DNA of 6,424 nt. It comes from Actinomycetes bacterium (lineage in GTDB: Bacteria > Actinomycetota > Acidimicrobiia > Acidimicrobiales > Acidimicrobiaceae). Positions 6,237 to 6,424 of this stretch are shown in pieces. Each line of letters opens with the position of its first letter. Positions within the stretch are counted from its first letter, which is position 1. The notes under the pieces are model-generated. The model worked only from the letters and a program-made list of their open reading frames with translations, was not told the DNA's origin and searched no databases. A program made the position numbers and the translations under genes. The DNA lies in NCBI GenBank assembly GCA_021844725.1, contig JAKBSX010000180.1, forward strand, positions 1 through 6,424. Reading direction: 5' to 3'.

Positions 6237-6424
6237 TCAGCGTATCGACTCTGATGCATGGACAAAGAAGGTGAGAATCCCAAGAGGCCCCTGTTGACCA
6301 GTCCAGGTGATTGATTTTGTGGGAGCCTCAGACCTCCGGTAATGGCTGGGTGCATCAAGGTCAAGGTTTTGGCTCGATCTGGTAGGTAATAGGCCGGTTG
6401 TCACCGGTAAGCCGCGGTGGGTTG
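6237..6424 (-). CDS. Possible 3' end of an unidentified minus-strand gene (partial)
   Basis: Reading the minus strand inward from the right edge, one frame stays open for 61 codons and ends at TGA (6239-6237). The visible tail reads ...EAPTKSITWTGQQGPL and ends VHASESIR. I recognise no family. If real, the gene converges on the hydrolase gene, ending about 20 bases from its stop. No start lies inside the window except an internal GTG. Open length alone is weak evidence, and the same DNA read on the plus strand could be untranslated or structured RNA. Confidence 0.2.
   Translation of the reverse strand, partial: THRGLPVTTGLLPTRSSQNLDLDAPSHYRRSEAPTKSITWTGQQGPLGILTFFVHASESIR

Noticed and set aside
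6214..6240. Inverted repeat ATCCC...GGGAT just after the hydrolase stop as a terminator
   Set aside because: The stem is five pairs with a 12-base loop and no T-tract follows.
6240..6300. GGTGAGAATCC resembling part of a cobalamin riboswitch or a group II intron
   Set aside because: Only this short string matches. The GCCACTG box and other conserved parts of a cobalamin riboswitch are missing, as are a GTGYG intron start and domain V within the window.

Overview
The window reads as a stretch of an actinobacterial chromosome of moderate GC. The evidence is indirect: a NarL/DesK-style kinase and regulator pair, GTG and TTG starts, a possible leaderless gene start, and Pro/Thr/Ser-rich linkers in a secreted cell-wall enzyme. 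A low-GC Acidimicrobiia-like lineage would fit, but a Chloroflexota (Ktedonobacter-like) source cannot be excluded. The taxonomic call is weak. I see no rRNA, tRNA, CRISPR array or intact insertion sequence.

Left part (about 228-3108, minus strand): three overlapping genes form one operon, transcribed right to left. They are a TetR-family repressor, a six-helix membrane histidine-kinase-like protein, and a LuxR/NarL-type regulator with a degenerate receiver domain. The repressor stop and kinase start overlap as TTGA, and the kinase stop overlaps the regulator start region, so translation is probably coupled. Both signalling proteins look eroded at residues needed for classical phosphotransfer. 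Positions 1-227 hold no convincing gene.

Middle part (about 3109-3822): a long divergent intergenic region between the repressor and the plus-strand gene. It holds a probable extended -10 promoter for the repressor, a perfect 7-bp inverted repeat with a 6-nt spacer (3193-3212) that looks like a regulator operator, a possible plus-strand -10, and a strong Shine-Dalgarno sequence in front of a 10-codon ORF. A weakly supported 164-codon frame follows and ends in an ATGA overlap with the next gene.

Right part (3823-6216, plus strand): one large gene for an exported, probably membrane-anchored CHAP-domain cell-wall hydrolase. After the catalytic domain come three repeats of about 57 residues, a low-complexity linker, an NBR1-like immunoglobulin-type domain with the expected tryptophans, a perfect 15-bp tandem repeat coding PPVTS, and three more repeats. 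The last 190 bases are open on the minus strand to the window edge and may be the 3' end of another gene.

Working model (inference): the TetR-family protein binds the 3193-3212 palindrome and controls its own operon, and perhaps the divergent transcript toward the cell-wall hydrolase. The kinase/regulator pair would add a second, membrane-derived input.
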